From Methylobacterium oryzihabitans (GTDB lineage: Bacteria > Pseudomonadota > Alphaproteobacteria > Rhizobiales > Beijerinckiaceae), in contig NZ_SACP01000009.1 of NCBI RefSeq assembly GCF_004004555.2, forward strand, positions 62,001 to 126,000: DNA of 64,000 nt, given 5' to 3'. The notes beneath the pieces were generated by a model. The model had not been told where the DNA came from. It saw only the letters and a list, made by a program, of their open reading frames with translations, and ran no database searches. The position numbers and the translations under genes were made by a program. Position 1 is the stretch's first letter. Each line of letters begins with the position of its first letter. This document shows positions 17,694 through 26,497 of the stretch, in pieces.

Positions 17694-18875
17694 TTAGGCG
17701 GTTGGCAGCGGATCGGTGCCTTCGCTCAGGATAGCGAGGTAGCGGCGATAGCCGAAGACGCGGCCGCGCCGGCGGCCGGTCACCTCTTCGACGATGCCGA
17801 GCCGCTGTAGATCAGCGAGCGCCGCGTTGACTGTCGGCGAGGACAGCCCCGTCCTTTCGACGAGCTGATTACTCGTGACATACGGGTTCTGCTGCATGAG
17901 GTCGTGGATTCGCAGCGCCGAGCCCGCTCGCTCACTCTGGGCTGTGATGAGCTCGCGGTCCTGCTTGAACAGATCAACGATGCGCCTCGCCGCATCGAAG
18001 GCTTGATTGGCCGTCTCGGCGACACCGTCAAGGAAGAACTCGAGCCAAGCCTCCCAAGAGCCGTGCTCGCGCACCTCTTGCAACAGGCGATAGTAATCGG
18101 TTCGCCGAGTCTTGAGATACAGGCTTAGATAGAGAAGTGGCTTCTGCAGCACGCCGTGCACGCAGAGGTAAAGCGTCACGAGTAGGCGGCCGATACGGCC
18201 GTTGCCATCAAGGAATGGGTGTATTGTTTCAAACTGAACGTGAATGAGCCCAGCTTTTATCAAGGCGGGAAGCCTCGACTGGTTCTCGTGCATGAAGGCT
18301 TCCAGCGCGCTGAGTGTCGCGTCGAGCTCGGTAGCGGGTGGTGGAACGAAGAGGGCGTTGCCCGGTCGGCTGCCACCGATCCAGTTCTGAGAGCGACGAA
18401 ACTCGCCTGGGCTCTTGGTGCCGCCGCGCCCGCTTTGAAGGAGGCGGGCGTGCATCTCGCGGATGAGCCGGAGCGACAGCGGCAGTTCGTCGAGACGCTC
18501 GAGCCCAAACATCATCGCGTCGACATAGTTTGAAACTTCACGGATATCATCGATCGGCTCGCCGGCCTGCGCTTCGGTTTCGAACCGGAGCAGGTCCGAG
18601 AGCGTCGACTGCGTACCCTCGATCTGCGACGAAAGAACCGCTTCCTTCCGGACGTACATGTAAAGGAACAGTTCTTGGCGGGGCAGGAGCATGGTGATTC
18701 CGTCGAGCCGCCCCAGTGCTCGTTCGGCGACGCTCAGGCGCTCAAGGAGGGAGAGTACGTCGATTGGCGGCTCGGGCGGGAGTGGCGGCGGCACAAAAGC
18801 ACGGACAACCTCGCCGGCGACGGGCGTGTCAAGGAACCGGCCGAGCCGACGGTTGGTCTGAGAGATGTCAGTCAT
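17694..18875 (-). CDS. Class II Fic-domain AMPylase-type protein with C-terminal winged helix
   Basis: 393 residues. The N-terminal Fic_N region has the inhibitory motif (S/T)xxxE(G/N) as SSQIEG near residue 82. The catalytic motif HPFLDGNGRIGR lies near residue 218, complete with the second Arg. The C-terminus reads as a winged helix (TSNQLVERTGLSSPTVNAAL). The architecture is that of stand-alone class II Fic proteins, which transfer AMP to target proteins and are kept off by their own inhibitory helix. Targets are unknown. It is at the left edge of the plasmid-like segment. Confidence 0.88.
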   Translation of the reverse strand: MTDISQTNRRLGRFLDTPVAGEVVRAFVPPPLPPEPPIDVLSLLERLSVAERALGRLDGITMLLPRQELFLYMYVRKEAVLSSQIEGTQSTLSDLLRFETEAQAGEPIDDIREVSNYVDAMMFGLERLDELPLSLRLIREMHARLLQSGRGGTKSPGEFRRSQNWIGGSRPGNALFVPPPATELDATLSALEAFMHENQSRLPALIKAGLIHVQFETIHPFLDGNGRIGRLLVTLYLCVHGVLQKPLLYLSLYLKTRRTDYYRLLQEVREHGSWEAWLEFFLDGVAETANQAFDAARRIVDLFKQDRELITAQSERAGSALRIHDLMQQNPYVTSNQLVERTGLSSPTVNAALADLQRLGIVEEVTGRRRGRVFGYRRYLAILSEGTDPLPTA

Positions 18876-19639
18876 GCCGCCAATCTTGGCCGATGAGCGT
18901 TATTAAAGCAATTCGGGGTTTTTTTAAATAAGATGGATGCTAAGGTAGGCGCCCTTAAATAAGGGACGCGCAGCTGTCGAGTCACTCCCAGAGAGGCAGG
19001 AGTCGCACTCTGTGGCGGTCGATTGGCGGCATGCTGTCTGCTCCTTCCGCAAAGTGGCTCGTCAACTGGAACACCTTCCATAAGGAAGTGCCGCTTAAAG
19101 CCTGCGAGTTCTAGGGCAGCAGGGGAATTGGCGCAGCTTCTCAGATCAGTCAGACGGCCTTACCGCGGTATGGAGGCTTGGGCTTCGAGTGACGCCAACC
19201 GAGCGGCCAACGGCCGGCAGTCTGGTAGCTGTCAAGCAATCGCCTTAAACCAGAGCCGCTCCTCACTTATGACAGGCGACGTTGGCCCCCTGCCTGTTAC
19301 GGGCACCAGTACGTGGCGCGCTGCTGGTAGGCCCGGAAACCCGGCTTGTATGGAATGGCGAGCACTTCCCGTATCAGGATATAAGCCACGTTGCCGTTGG
19401 GCGATGCGAGCGACGCAAGGGTACAACGATAGCGATCGGTTCGGCCAGCCCGTTCAATCCAGACCGGCCCCTTTACGAGTTGGTGCAAGCGTCCAGAAGC
19501 AAGCAGGCCTTAGGCCAGTTCGGTTTTGCAGCGGGGTTTCGAGATCTCCGGCGCGTCCGGCTCGTTTAGTGCCCTGCGGCTGAAGTATGCGGCAGAGGAA
19601 CGCCTGCTGGAAGGTGCCGATGGCCTAACGCGTGCCCAC
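18876..19639. other. Gene-free stretch upstream of fic
   Basis: About 760 bases without a supportable gene. The part next to the fic start (18900-18960) is locally A/T-rich and probably holds its promoter. The remainder gives only short unrelated open frames and ends in the decayed IS630 element. I see no intact repeat ends. Confidence 0.4.
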
Positions 19640-20720
19640 CATCTTGGAGTTGCGCGAGGAGGGACGAGGCGAGCTCAGAGCTGGGCTCTTCGGCGCAAAA
19701 CTACTCAGGGCCTGACCTTGAGAGCCAGGATCGTGGTGTTGGCTGCCGACGGTCTAAGCAATACCGCCATCTCGGCCACCTCGCCGCTGGCAAGCATACG
19801 GTTGGCGAGTGGCGCCAGCACTTCGCTACTCAGCGAGTGGATAGCCTGCTCGACGAACCCCGCTCCGGTGCACCGCTTCGAATCGGCAACGAACAGGTCG
19901 CCGAATTGATCGACCGCACGCTCTACCAGCGGTCGCGGGGAGCCGTTCACTGGAGCCAGCGCAGCATGGTCTAGGCCAATGAGGTGTCGGGCACGACGGT
20001 TAGGCGAGTATGGTGAGCGTTCGGCCTGCAGCCGCACCGGTTCGAGACCTTCAAGCTGTCGACCGATCCGCTGTTTGCCGAGAAGGTGCGCGATATCGTG
20101 GGGCTCTATCTGGCTCCGACTGCCCGCGCCCTGGCTCTCTGCGTGGACGAGAAATGCCAGATTCAGGAGTTCGAGCGCACGCAGCCACTGCTACCGCTCT
20201 GGCTCCATCAGGAGGGTCGGCACACTCACACTTATGCCCGGCACGGTACAGCCCTTTATTTGCCGCTCGCAACGTAAAAGCCGAGACCGCCATCGGTCAG
20301 TGCTACCTCCATCACCGATCCAGCGAGTTCCGCTGCTTCCTGGATGAGATCGAGGCGGCGGCACCTGCCAACCTCACCGTGCATGTGGTGATCAACAACT
20401 CGGCAGCGCACAAGAGCAACCTGATCCGCGCTCGGCTGCCAAGCGCGCGGGATACCACGTGCACTTCACGCCGACATCCGCCTCGTGGATCAACCAGGCC
20501 GCGCAGTGGTTCGGCCTTTTGACCTAGCGCGCGATCCGGCGCGATGTTGATTGCTCGGCGCCGGAGTTCGAACGCGACATTCACACTTTCGTTTAAACCG
20601 CGAACGCTGGTTCAAAACCGTTCCAGTGGGTGAAGTTAGCGGACGCCACCCTGGCCAGCGTCAAACGCTTTGCTTGCGGGTACTCGACGCTGAGCCAGGA
20701 GAATCCTCTTTGCCACTAAC
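19640..20720 (+). pseudogene. Degenerate IS630-family transposase
   Basis: The transposase can be followed across several frames. RARIVVLAADGLSNTAI (N-terminal helix-turn-helix region) is near 19720, HRFETFKLSTDPLFAEKVRD near 20035, IVGLYLAPTARALALCVDEK after that (catalytic DDE first Asp), IGQCYLHHRSSEFRCFLDEI near 20290, HFTPTSASWINQ near 20465 (third acidic region decayed), and a tail near 20700. At least five frameshifts and stops interrupt it. No terminal inverted repeats could be identified. It marks old insertion activity beside the replication genes. Confidence 0.8.
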
Positions 20721-20735
20721 CCCATACGCAGGCCA

Positions 20736-21770
20736 CTAGTCCTTGCCGGCCTTGAAGTCAGCGAGGAGTTCAGGAAGCCGACCGAGCAGATAGTTGCCGA
20801 AACTCGGCTCTAGCTTCTCATCCAGCGAAAGGATGAAGCGCTGATCTCCCCGCTCGACGCGAGCGAGTTTGCGACCCGTCTTGTCCTTCCAGACCTCAAC
20901 CTTTTTCACATCTGCTTTTGGGGCCAATGCCTCGAGTAATTCGGCGAATCGCTCATCGGTCGGCCGTCCCTGGAAACTCGGGTCGCCAAGGATGCGGTCC
21001 ACCTTGTTCGGCGGCGCCGTCCTAATTAGCTCGGCGAGTGCACGCCAGCGCGGACCGCCAGCTTTTGGTGCCGGCCCAATGGCGGCGACTACGTGTTCTG
21101 GGACCGTACGTGCAACAGTGATGTAGTTGGAAACGTCCGGCTTATGGACTCCCATCGCCGCGCAGATCACGTCTCGCGTGAACGTTAGAGCCTCGAGCCG
21201 AAAGGCGAAGAAGGCTCGCTCGATGTAGCTGAGATTTCGGCGATCGAGGTTCTCTTTGCCCTGGGCGACAACCAGTTCCGCGTCGGTGAGCGGTCGAACG
21301 ACTGCGCGGACAGGCCTTCTGAGAGCACGGCAGGCCCTCGCGCGACGATGTCCGAAGGCAATCTGGTATCGGCCTGGCTTCGACGGGTGCGGGCGGACAA
21401 GGATCGGTACCTGCTGACCGCTTTCGCGAATGCTCTCGACCAGGGTATCGAGCGTTGGATCGGTCGCGTCTGACACTCGATCGGCGACGAAGGATCCGTC
21501 GAGCAGTTCGGCATCGAGCTCAACAATGGCGGAACCGGTTTCGATCTGCTCGGCGACCTCCGCGCGAGACGCAAGGTGCTCAAGAGCCGATCCCATGGCC
21601 GCCACGGCTCCGCTTCGGATGCGAGGAGCGGGTAGCGGGTTAGAAGCTTCTAATGGTGGATTGGAACCATCGCTCGGCCCGTTAGAAGCTTCTAACGACT
21701 CAACCGGGGAGGGGACCGCCGGCAGCGGTCCCGTCTGGAAAATTGCGTCGAGGCTTGATTTCCGGCTCAT
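20736..21770 (-). CDS. repB: RepB, ParB-family plasmid partitioning protein
   Basis: 344 residues from ATG 21770, overlapping the repA stop by ATGA. A few codons further upstream is another possible start. The ParB/Spo0J core is present: VESIRESGQQVPILVRPHP, IAFGHRRARACRALRRPV, then the helix-turn-helix IERAFFAFRLEALTF to MGVHKPDVSNYITVA. RepB binds parS and works with RepA to segregate repABC replicons. Its N-terminal region contains a repeated LEASN peptide because two parS-like palindromes are embedded in the coding sequence. Confidence 0.92.
   Translation of the reverse strand: MSRKSSLDAIFQTGPLPAVPSPVESLEASNGPSDGSNPPLEASNPLPAPRIRSGAVAAMGSALEHLASRAEVAEQIETGSAIVELDAELLDGSFVADRVSDATDPTLDTLVESIRESGQQVPILVRPHPSKPGRYQIAFGHRRARACRALRRPVRAVVRPLTDAELVVAQGKENLDRRNLSYIERAFFAFRLEALTFTRDVICAAMGVHKPDVSNYITVARTVPEHVVAAIGPAPKAGGPRWRALAELIRTAPPNKVDRILGDPSFQGRPTDERFAELLEALAPKADVKKVEVWKDKTGRKLARVERGDQRFILSLDEKLEPSFGNYLLGRLPELLADFKAGKD
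21639..21654. promoter_or_regulatory. parS: parS-like palindrome 1 inside repB
   Basis: GTTAGAAGCTTCTAAT differs by one base from the perfect palindrome GTTAGAAGCTTCTAAC found 42 bases away. The pattern GTTnnnnGCnnnnAAC is the known consensus of parS sites of repABC plasmids. It lies in the 5' part of repB and encodes part of an LEASN pentapeptide. Confidence 0.7.
21681..21696. promoter_or_regulatory. parS: parS-like palindrome 2 inside repB
   Basis: GTTAGAAGCTTCTAAC is a perfect 16-base palindrome and fits GTTnnnnGCnnnnAAC exactly. With the nearly identical site 42 bases away (four helical turns), it could allow cooperative RepB binding. The spacing would put both sites on the same face of the DNA. 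Confidence 0.78.
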
Positions 21771-22984
21771 GCACGCCCCCACGCGCGACGGATGGTGGCT
21801 TCGATTTCAGCGTTCACGGCTTCGAGAGCTTCGATGGCTCGATCGTAAGTCGAACGTGTCATGGTCTCCCGCCCGATTTCATAAAGGGTCTGCTTGGATA
21901 GGCCGGCATCCGATACCGCTGAGGACTTCAGCATCGGTGCATTCAGTACGGCCTCCCCAAACAAGTTGCGCAGCAAAGCAACAATGCGGTTCTGAGGCCC
22001 ATCCTGTGGTTCGTATCGCGTGATGAGATAGCGCAACGCATCATACTCGATCTTCCCTCCGGCATCTCGCACGACGGAGAGAAGGTCGTTTGCCATCGCG
22101 AGGAACTGCGACATCGACGAGACATCGAGCATTTGCGGGTGGATCGTGATGAGGAGCGACGTTGCCGCGCAGAGAGCTGAGAGCGTCAGGAAGCCGAGTT
22201 GCGGCGGGCAATCGATCACAACGATGTCGTAGCGGTCATCGACTGTGCTGAGGGCCTGAGCGACGCGGGTGAAGAAAAGCTGGTCGGTGCTCCTACGCTT
22301 GGCCAGCGCTTTCGGCGTTTCGTGCTCAAATTCCATCAGCTCGAGATTGGCCGGCACAACGTCGAGGCCAGTAAAGTAGCTTGGGCGGATGATATCGGAG
22401 AGAGGGCGATCTCCCTCGTACCTGATTGCGCCGTAGAGCGTATCGTTCGGCTGTACGTCGAGTTCAGGTTGAACACCGAGGAGGGCAGACAAACTGGCCT
22501 GGGGATCTAGGTCGATGGCGAGGACGCGATAACCGCGAAGCACTAGAGATTGTGCAAGGTGTGCCGCCGTTGTGGTCTTGCCTGAGCCCCCTTTGAAGTT
22601 CACCACAGAAATGATCTGAAGGTGCTCCCCAGGTCCACGCCAGGGCTGATACTTGCGACCCGAACGATTAATCTCGTCCAGATGCGTGCGAACGCCGTGG
22701 ATATCGCCGAGCGAATATGATCGGCGACCGGTCGCGGAAACCTCGGGCTGGGGTCCTGCTCGATCGATCGAGAGTTGCCGCAGCCGACTGTCCGAAACGC
22801 CAATGATTTTGGCAGCCTCGCCGGAGGAGAACCGACGGAGGGTCTTAGCTGCACTCGGTGGATAGAGCGCAGCTGACATCCTTTGCAACTGGGTACGCAG
22901 GATTTCGGCGTGGTCGCCGATCATCTCGCTTTGGGTGGCCACTGACGGTCTCAACGTCTGGTGCGGCATGGCATGCTGGTTCAC
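21767..22984 (-). CDS. repA: RepA, ParA-family partitioning ATPase
   Basis: 405 residues. The N-terminal region carries a MerR-like helix-turn-helix (FSSGEAAKIIGVSDSRLRQL). The deviant Walker A is FKGGSGKTTTAAHLA near residue 132, Walker A' is LAIDLDPQASLSALLG, and Walker B is DIVVIDCPPQLGFLT. It is the motor of segregation for repABC replicons and also represses its own operon. Unusually, repC does not follow repB but lies 1.4 kb upstream of repA. The start could also be the internal MPHQTLRPS. Confidence 0.93.
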   Translation of the reverse strand: MNQHAMPHQTLRPSVATQSEMIGDHAEILRTQLQRMSAALYPPSAAKTLRRFSSGEAAKIIGVSDSRLRQLSIDRAGPQPEVSATGRRSYSLGDIHGVRTHLDEINRSGRKYQPWRGPGEHLQIISVVNFKGGSGKTTTAAHLAQSLVLRGYRVLAIDLDPQASLSALLGVQPELDVQPNDTLYGAIRYEGDRPLSDIIRPSYFTGLDVVPANLELMEFEHETPKALAKRRSTDQLFFTRVAQALSTVDDRYDIVVIDCPPQLGFLTLSALCAATSLLITIHPQMLDVSSMSQFLAMANDLLSVVRDAGGKIEYDALRYLITRYEPQDGPQNRIVALLRNLFGEAVLNAPMLKSSAVSDAGLSKQTLYEIGRETMTRSTYDRAIEALEAVNAEIEATIRRAWGRA

Positions 22985-23534
22985 AGCCTCGGCTCTCGCT
23001 CACGGTAAATCGGCCGAATGGACGTTATAACCGTGAAGATTACCGATTTGCTACGATTCGTAGGGAGTGTCGAGTCCGGAATCTGGGCGAGGCAAGCGCG
23101 CAGGAGGATCGATCCGGGTTGCCCTCCAAATTCACAACAAGAGGGCTCGATCGCGTTGAAACGGATGTGGTTCCGCCAGGAACCATATCCGTATTGTTGG
23201 TAATAGCTAACCGCACTCGCGCCGGGCCCGCCGTCAATCAATCCAGACAATAGGTGGCAGATCGCGCTGAGGCTTGATCAACGCCCCAGCCACCGGGCAA
23301 GTGGGTCGGGGCCCCATTCGTTGGAATGAACGTCGATCGAAGCTCCGGGCAGCAGTCGATCAGGGCCTCACAGACCGCGATAGGGGGAGACGCACCACGC
23401 TGGATATGTCGTCATAAGAGGGGAGGGGAGATGGATGCCACCAGCTTCGGCTGTCCAACGACGAGCTTGAGGGTGATGCCCACGCGGCTTCTCGTGCTCG
23501 CAAACCTGGAGGCCAGCGCGAAGGGGGCGAGGAA
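22985..23534. other. Upstream region of repA without recognised genes
   Basis: About 550 bases between the repA start and the IS5 remnant. It should contain the repA promoter and operator. Conceptual translation gives no family. CGTTATAACCG near 23022 is a small palindrome close to the repA start and could be part of the operator, but this is weak. Confidence 0.35.
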
Positions 23535-24030
23535 CGGCTATAGCTGACGCTGGGCCCGCAGGAGCGCGACGCCACCGTGGCTGTCGTGTGGGTCATCCGG
23601 GGAGGCTGCGGCCATCAGCAGGCTGTCGCCCGTAGGGCAGTGCATTGCGCTTGCGGCCGACGATGCGCTTGGGGAGACCGGACCCGCGTACGCCCTCGAA
23701 CCTGACACCGCCCGAGCGCACAGCCTGCGCATCAAGGATGGCCCCCACCGGACCGGCCTAGCGCCAACCCGCTCGCGATCCGCCAGGATCAGGGCGTGCG
23801 CCAGACGCTCGAACACGCCGGTCTCGGCCCAGCGCTAGAGCCGGCGGTACACCGTGTCCCAGTGCGGGAAGTAGAGCGACGGCTGGCGCACGGCGCAGCC
23901 GGTACGCGAGGCACAGAGGATGCCATCGAGCACGGCGCACTACGACCACAGCTACGGGCAGCCTGTTCGAGGTGGGGCGGGCAGCAGTTGCGCGAGTAAG
24001 ACCCAATCGACGTCGCTCAGGCAGGTTACG
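23535..24030 (-). pseudogene. Degenerate IS5-family transposase fragment
   Basis: On the minus strand the IS5/IS427-type transposase is readable in pieces: LSDVDWVLLAQLLPAPPRTG near 24020, CAVLDGILCASRTGCAVR, HWDTVYRRL, then ETGVFERLAHALILADRERV near 23800 and SPDDPHDSHGGVALLRAQ near 23560. Several frameshifts and stops separate the pieces, and the C-terminal third with the last catalytic residue is missing or unrecognisable. The element lies between repC and repA and may be the cause of their separation. Confidence 0.82.
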
Positions 24031-24429
24031 TACAGCAGGGTTTCGCGCAAAAGCTCTGCGCGAGCGGCGAGCGTCCACATCGGGTCTTTCGGTTGTGCAT
24101 TAGACACTCCCTCCACGCCCGTGACGCGTGCCACTCACTCAACCCTCAAGCTTGCATGCCAGTTCTGAAACGGATTCTCACACTTCCTCCTATGATTGAG
24201 CCGATCAGGCAGGGTTGCCCTTTTCGGGTCACAGTAGCCGCACGATCTCGCTGTATGGCTGTCGGCTCGCGACCTTTTCAGCATCCGAAGTTGACTAGTT
24301 TGGGTCGGCGCTGTCGCTCCACTGCTGAATGTCCCCGACACATGTACCTTGAGCCAAAATCGGCATTAACGACGTAAGTAGCGATCGGCATGATAGAGCA
24401 CTCCTGAGCATCCATACGTTCTTTGTCGG

Positions 24430-25563
24430 TCACGTCATCCGCCGCCGGCGCATGGTCATGAGTTCAGCGGCCACGCTGTAGCGGCCATCGAGGCATAACC
24501 GCACGAGATGCCGGAAGTAGCCGCCGGGGTTCCGGATTTCGGACTTGCGCCTGCCCGTCGTTTCGTCGTCGTGCAGCTGGGCGACCATCACTACGAGCGC
24601 CGCGGCCTGAACCAGCCCCAAGCTTTCGCAGGCCTCAGTCCAAGCGCTCGGATGGGCACCAATTGAACCGCGAAGTGAGCGCCCAGCGTCGATGAGCTCC
24701 GGCTCGGTCAGAATCTCGAACCCGAGCTCAGCTGCGACGGGGCAGGCGGCCGCCACCAGAGCAGGGTGAAGCACTGCCCTGGCCCCATCACTCCTCGAAG
24801 AGACCTTGTTACAAGACTTACTAAGGGGTTCGTTGTCTGTTTCTATGTGGCTGCACGATTTGCCGGCACAGGCGGCTTGGTAGAAACGATCCTCAGCCAG
24901 CTCCCGCAACTCACTCCACGCTTCGACGACCAGGCTCGGGTCTTTCGAGGATCGCGACCGCATGGGAGAGGACTCTTCCAGGGCATCACGCGCCGCGGCG
25001 AGATCGGTAATCGAAACTCCAGGGTACTGCGTAGCGAGCCCATGCAGCGCTTCCGAAACAGCACGGCGACAGACGGTTAAAAGGTCAAAAGAACGCCGTC
25101 TGTGCTCAACCTCGGCGGTCAACGCGCGCAGTCTCTCGGCCCATTCCCCAGCCCGTGCGACCACAGGCAGGAGATCGAACCCGAAGGCGTCTACGATCGA
25201 GCCGTCGGGTGCCCGGATGGCGTAGCGCTTGCCGTTGGCAGAGTCCTTCGGGGCGATCAGCTCTAGGGCTACGAGATCGCGCAGGGCGTAGCGGACGGCG
25301 CGCTCGGAGAGTCCCGTCTTTTCGCAAAGGCGCTCGTTCGAGGGCCAGACCAAGAGCCGGGCCCATGGCTGTTCGCCCCAGGCCGCAACCAACGCTTCGA
25401 GCACTTGGCGCAGCGAAGGACGCAAGGCCAGTGACTTGGCGGCGTCACGAGCGTGACCCGCGAGTTCGCGCCTGGAGACCGCGCGGCCCTCGTCGAGCGC
25501 ACGTCTCCGGCCGGCGAGAGCGGCACGCGTCAGCGGCCGTCCACCGGTATTAACCCTCTCCAC
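24430..25563 (-). CDS. repC: RepC, replication initiator of repABC family
   Basis: 377 residues. The N-terminal GGRPLTRAALAGRR and the winged-helix segment WARLLVWPSNERLCEKTGLS, continuing into RAVRYALRDLVALELI, are characteristic of RepC. The C-terminal domain reads LRGSIGAHPSAWTEACESLG and KSEIRNPGGYFRHLVRLCL. RepC binds the origin, usually located within repC itself, and starts replication. Here it is the first, not the last, gene of the set. The part around 24800-24850 is less GC-rich, as is common for origins inside repC. Confidence 0.9.
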   Translation of the reverse strand: MERVNTGGRPLTRAALAGRRRALDEGRAVSRRELAGHARDAAKSLALRPSLRQVLEALVAAWGEQPWARLLVWPSNERLCEKTGLSERAVRYALRDLVALELIAPKDSANGKRYAIRAPDGSIVDAFGFDLLPVVARAGEWAERLRALTAEVEHRRRSFDLLTVCRRAVSEALHGLATQYPGVSITDLAAARDALEESSPMRSRSSKDPSLVVEAWSELRELAEDRFYQAACAGKSCSHIETDNEPLSKSCNKVSSRSDGARAVLHPALVAAACPVAAELGFEILTEPELIDAGRSLRGSIGAHPSAWTEACESLGLVQAAALVVMVAQLHDDETTGRRKSEIRNPGGYFRHLVRLCLDGRYSVAAELMTMRRRRMT

Positions 25564-25695
25564 TCGAACCCTCCATGGCGGAAGGCAAAGCGGGATCGTT
25601 CACCCGTTAGGGTGTCATTGACCGCTGATGGGAGGGAAGCTACAACAGGAGTGCGAATCGGGTCGCAGTCCCTTCCCCAAGCGGATATGTGATCC

Positions 25696-25730
25696 AAAGG
25701 CCCTGGTGCTCCCCAGCACCGGGGCCTTTT
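25696..25730. terminator. Bidirectional rho-independent terminator
   Basis: AAAGGCCCTGGTGCT at 25696-25710 and AGCACCGGGGCCTTTT at 25715-25730 form a long GC stem with a CCCC loop, flanked by an A-run and a T-run. It sits between repC and a small ribbon-helix-helix gene and can end transcription in both directions. Confidence 0.8.
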
Positions 25731-25739
25731 GCTTTGCCG

Positions 25740-25976
25740 CTACGACATTGCTCTCTCCTTGCCACCGTAGACCGTGGACAGGGCGTGATTGATCGCCTCG
25801 GACCGGTTCTTGAACCGTCCAGCCTCGATCTCCTGATCGAGCAGGGCGCGGATCTCAGGCATGAGCCAGACGCTCTGCGTGGTCATGCCTTTCTCTCGCA
25901 GCGCTTCGCGGCGACGCGCCTGCCGGCGACGATCGCCGGCCGTGAGTTCCGCGAGACGTTCCTCTGCCGATTTCAT
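25740..25976 (-). CDS. Small ribbon-helix-helix-like protein
   Basis: 78 residues. The C-terminal half, from TTQSVWLMPEIRALLDQEI to NRSEAINHALSTV, has the beta-helix-helix pattern of CopG/Arc-type DNA-binding proteins. The N-terminal half is rich in Arg and charged residues. It may be a plasmid copy-number or transfer regulator, or an orphan antitoxin. No toxin gene is adjacent. The terminator lies 10 bases downstream of its stop. Confidence 0.6.
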   Translation of the reverse strand: MKSAEERLAELTAGDRRRQARRREALREKGMTTQSVWLMPEIRALLDQEIEAGRFKNRSEAINHALSTVYGGKERAMS

Positions 25977-26497
25977 CGGACCCCATCCGATTCAGCCAAC
26001 GTGACAGCCCATGTGGGCCGATTCGGATGAGCGGAGCAATAGGAGTCATTAAGCCGGGCCGCTTACAGTGGGCATTGGAACGCAGTTCCGTGTGGATGGA
26101 GCTGATTCACAGGTTTAGATTCTGGCTCGCGTGCCGAGGTCATACACCGTCGCTGCGACTGCCACGAAGGCCGCTCCAGAGATATTCAGGGCGGCCTTCG
26201 GCCCATATCGACTGGTCCGTTCGCACTAGGTTTATGGGTGAAAACACTATCTTCCCCCTAAGTTATTGCGTGCAATCGAAATTCGACCAAGAACGCGCTG
26301 AGTTTCGCGGCAAAGACGTAGTAAAGCACGGGTACCGCGATAAATAATTTTGGTAGAAAACCACATATTAATACCTGTAGTTGCATCTCCGGCCCCCCGG
26401 CGGAGATTGTCAACCCGAATCACGTCCTGGATATGATTCGAAGGTATTTTCAACGTAGATAGGCCGTTGTTAGGCCCTTTGCGGGTTAGACGCTCGA
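25977..26497. other. Gene-free region ahead of the transfer genes
   Basis: About 520 bases with no supportable gene. A perfect 10-bp inverted repeat lies inside it (listed separately). The part from 26220 to 26460 is moderately A/T-rich. It lies downstream of the long minus-strand transfer operon. Confidence 0.4.
26165..26200. terminator. Hairpin in gap downstream of the transfer operon
   Basis: CGAAGGCCGC (26165-26174) and GCGGCCTTCG (26191-26200) are perfectly complementary with a 16-base loop. No strong T-run follows on either strand, so terminator function is uncertain. It could equally be an operator. Confidence 0.45.

Noticed and set aside
17694..18875. Fic protein at 17.7 kb as a second delivered effector
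   Set aside because: It has its own inhibitory helix and a winged-helix C-terminus and lacks the relaxase-like tail, so it looks like an ordinary stand-alone class II Fic protein.
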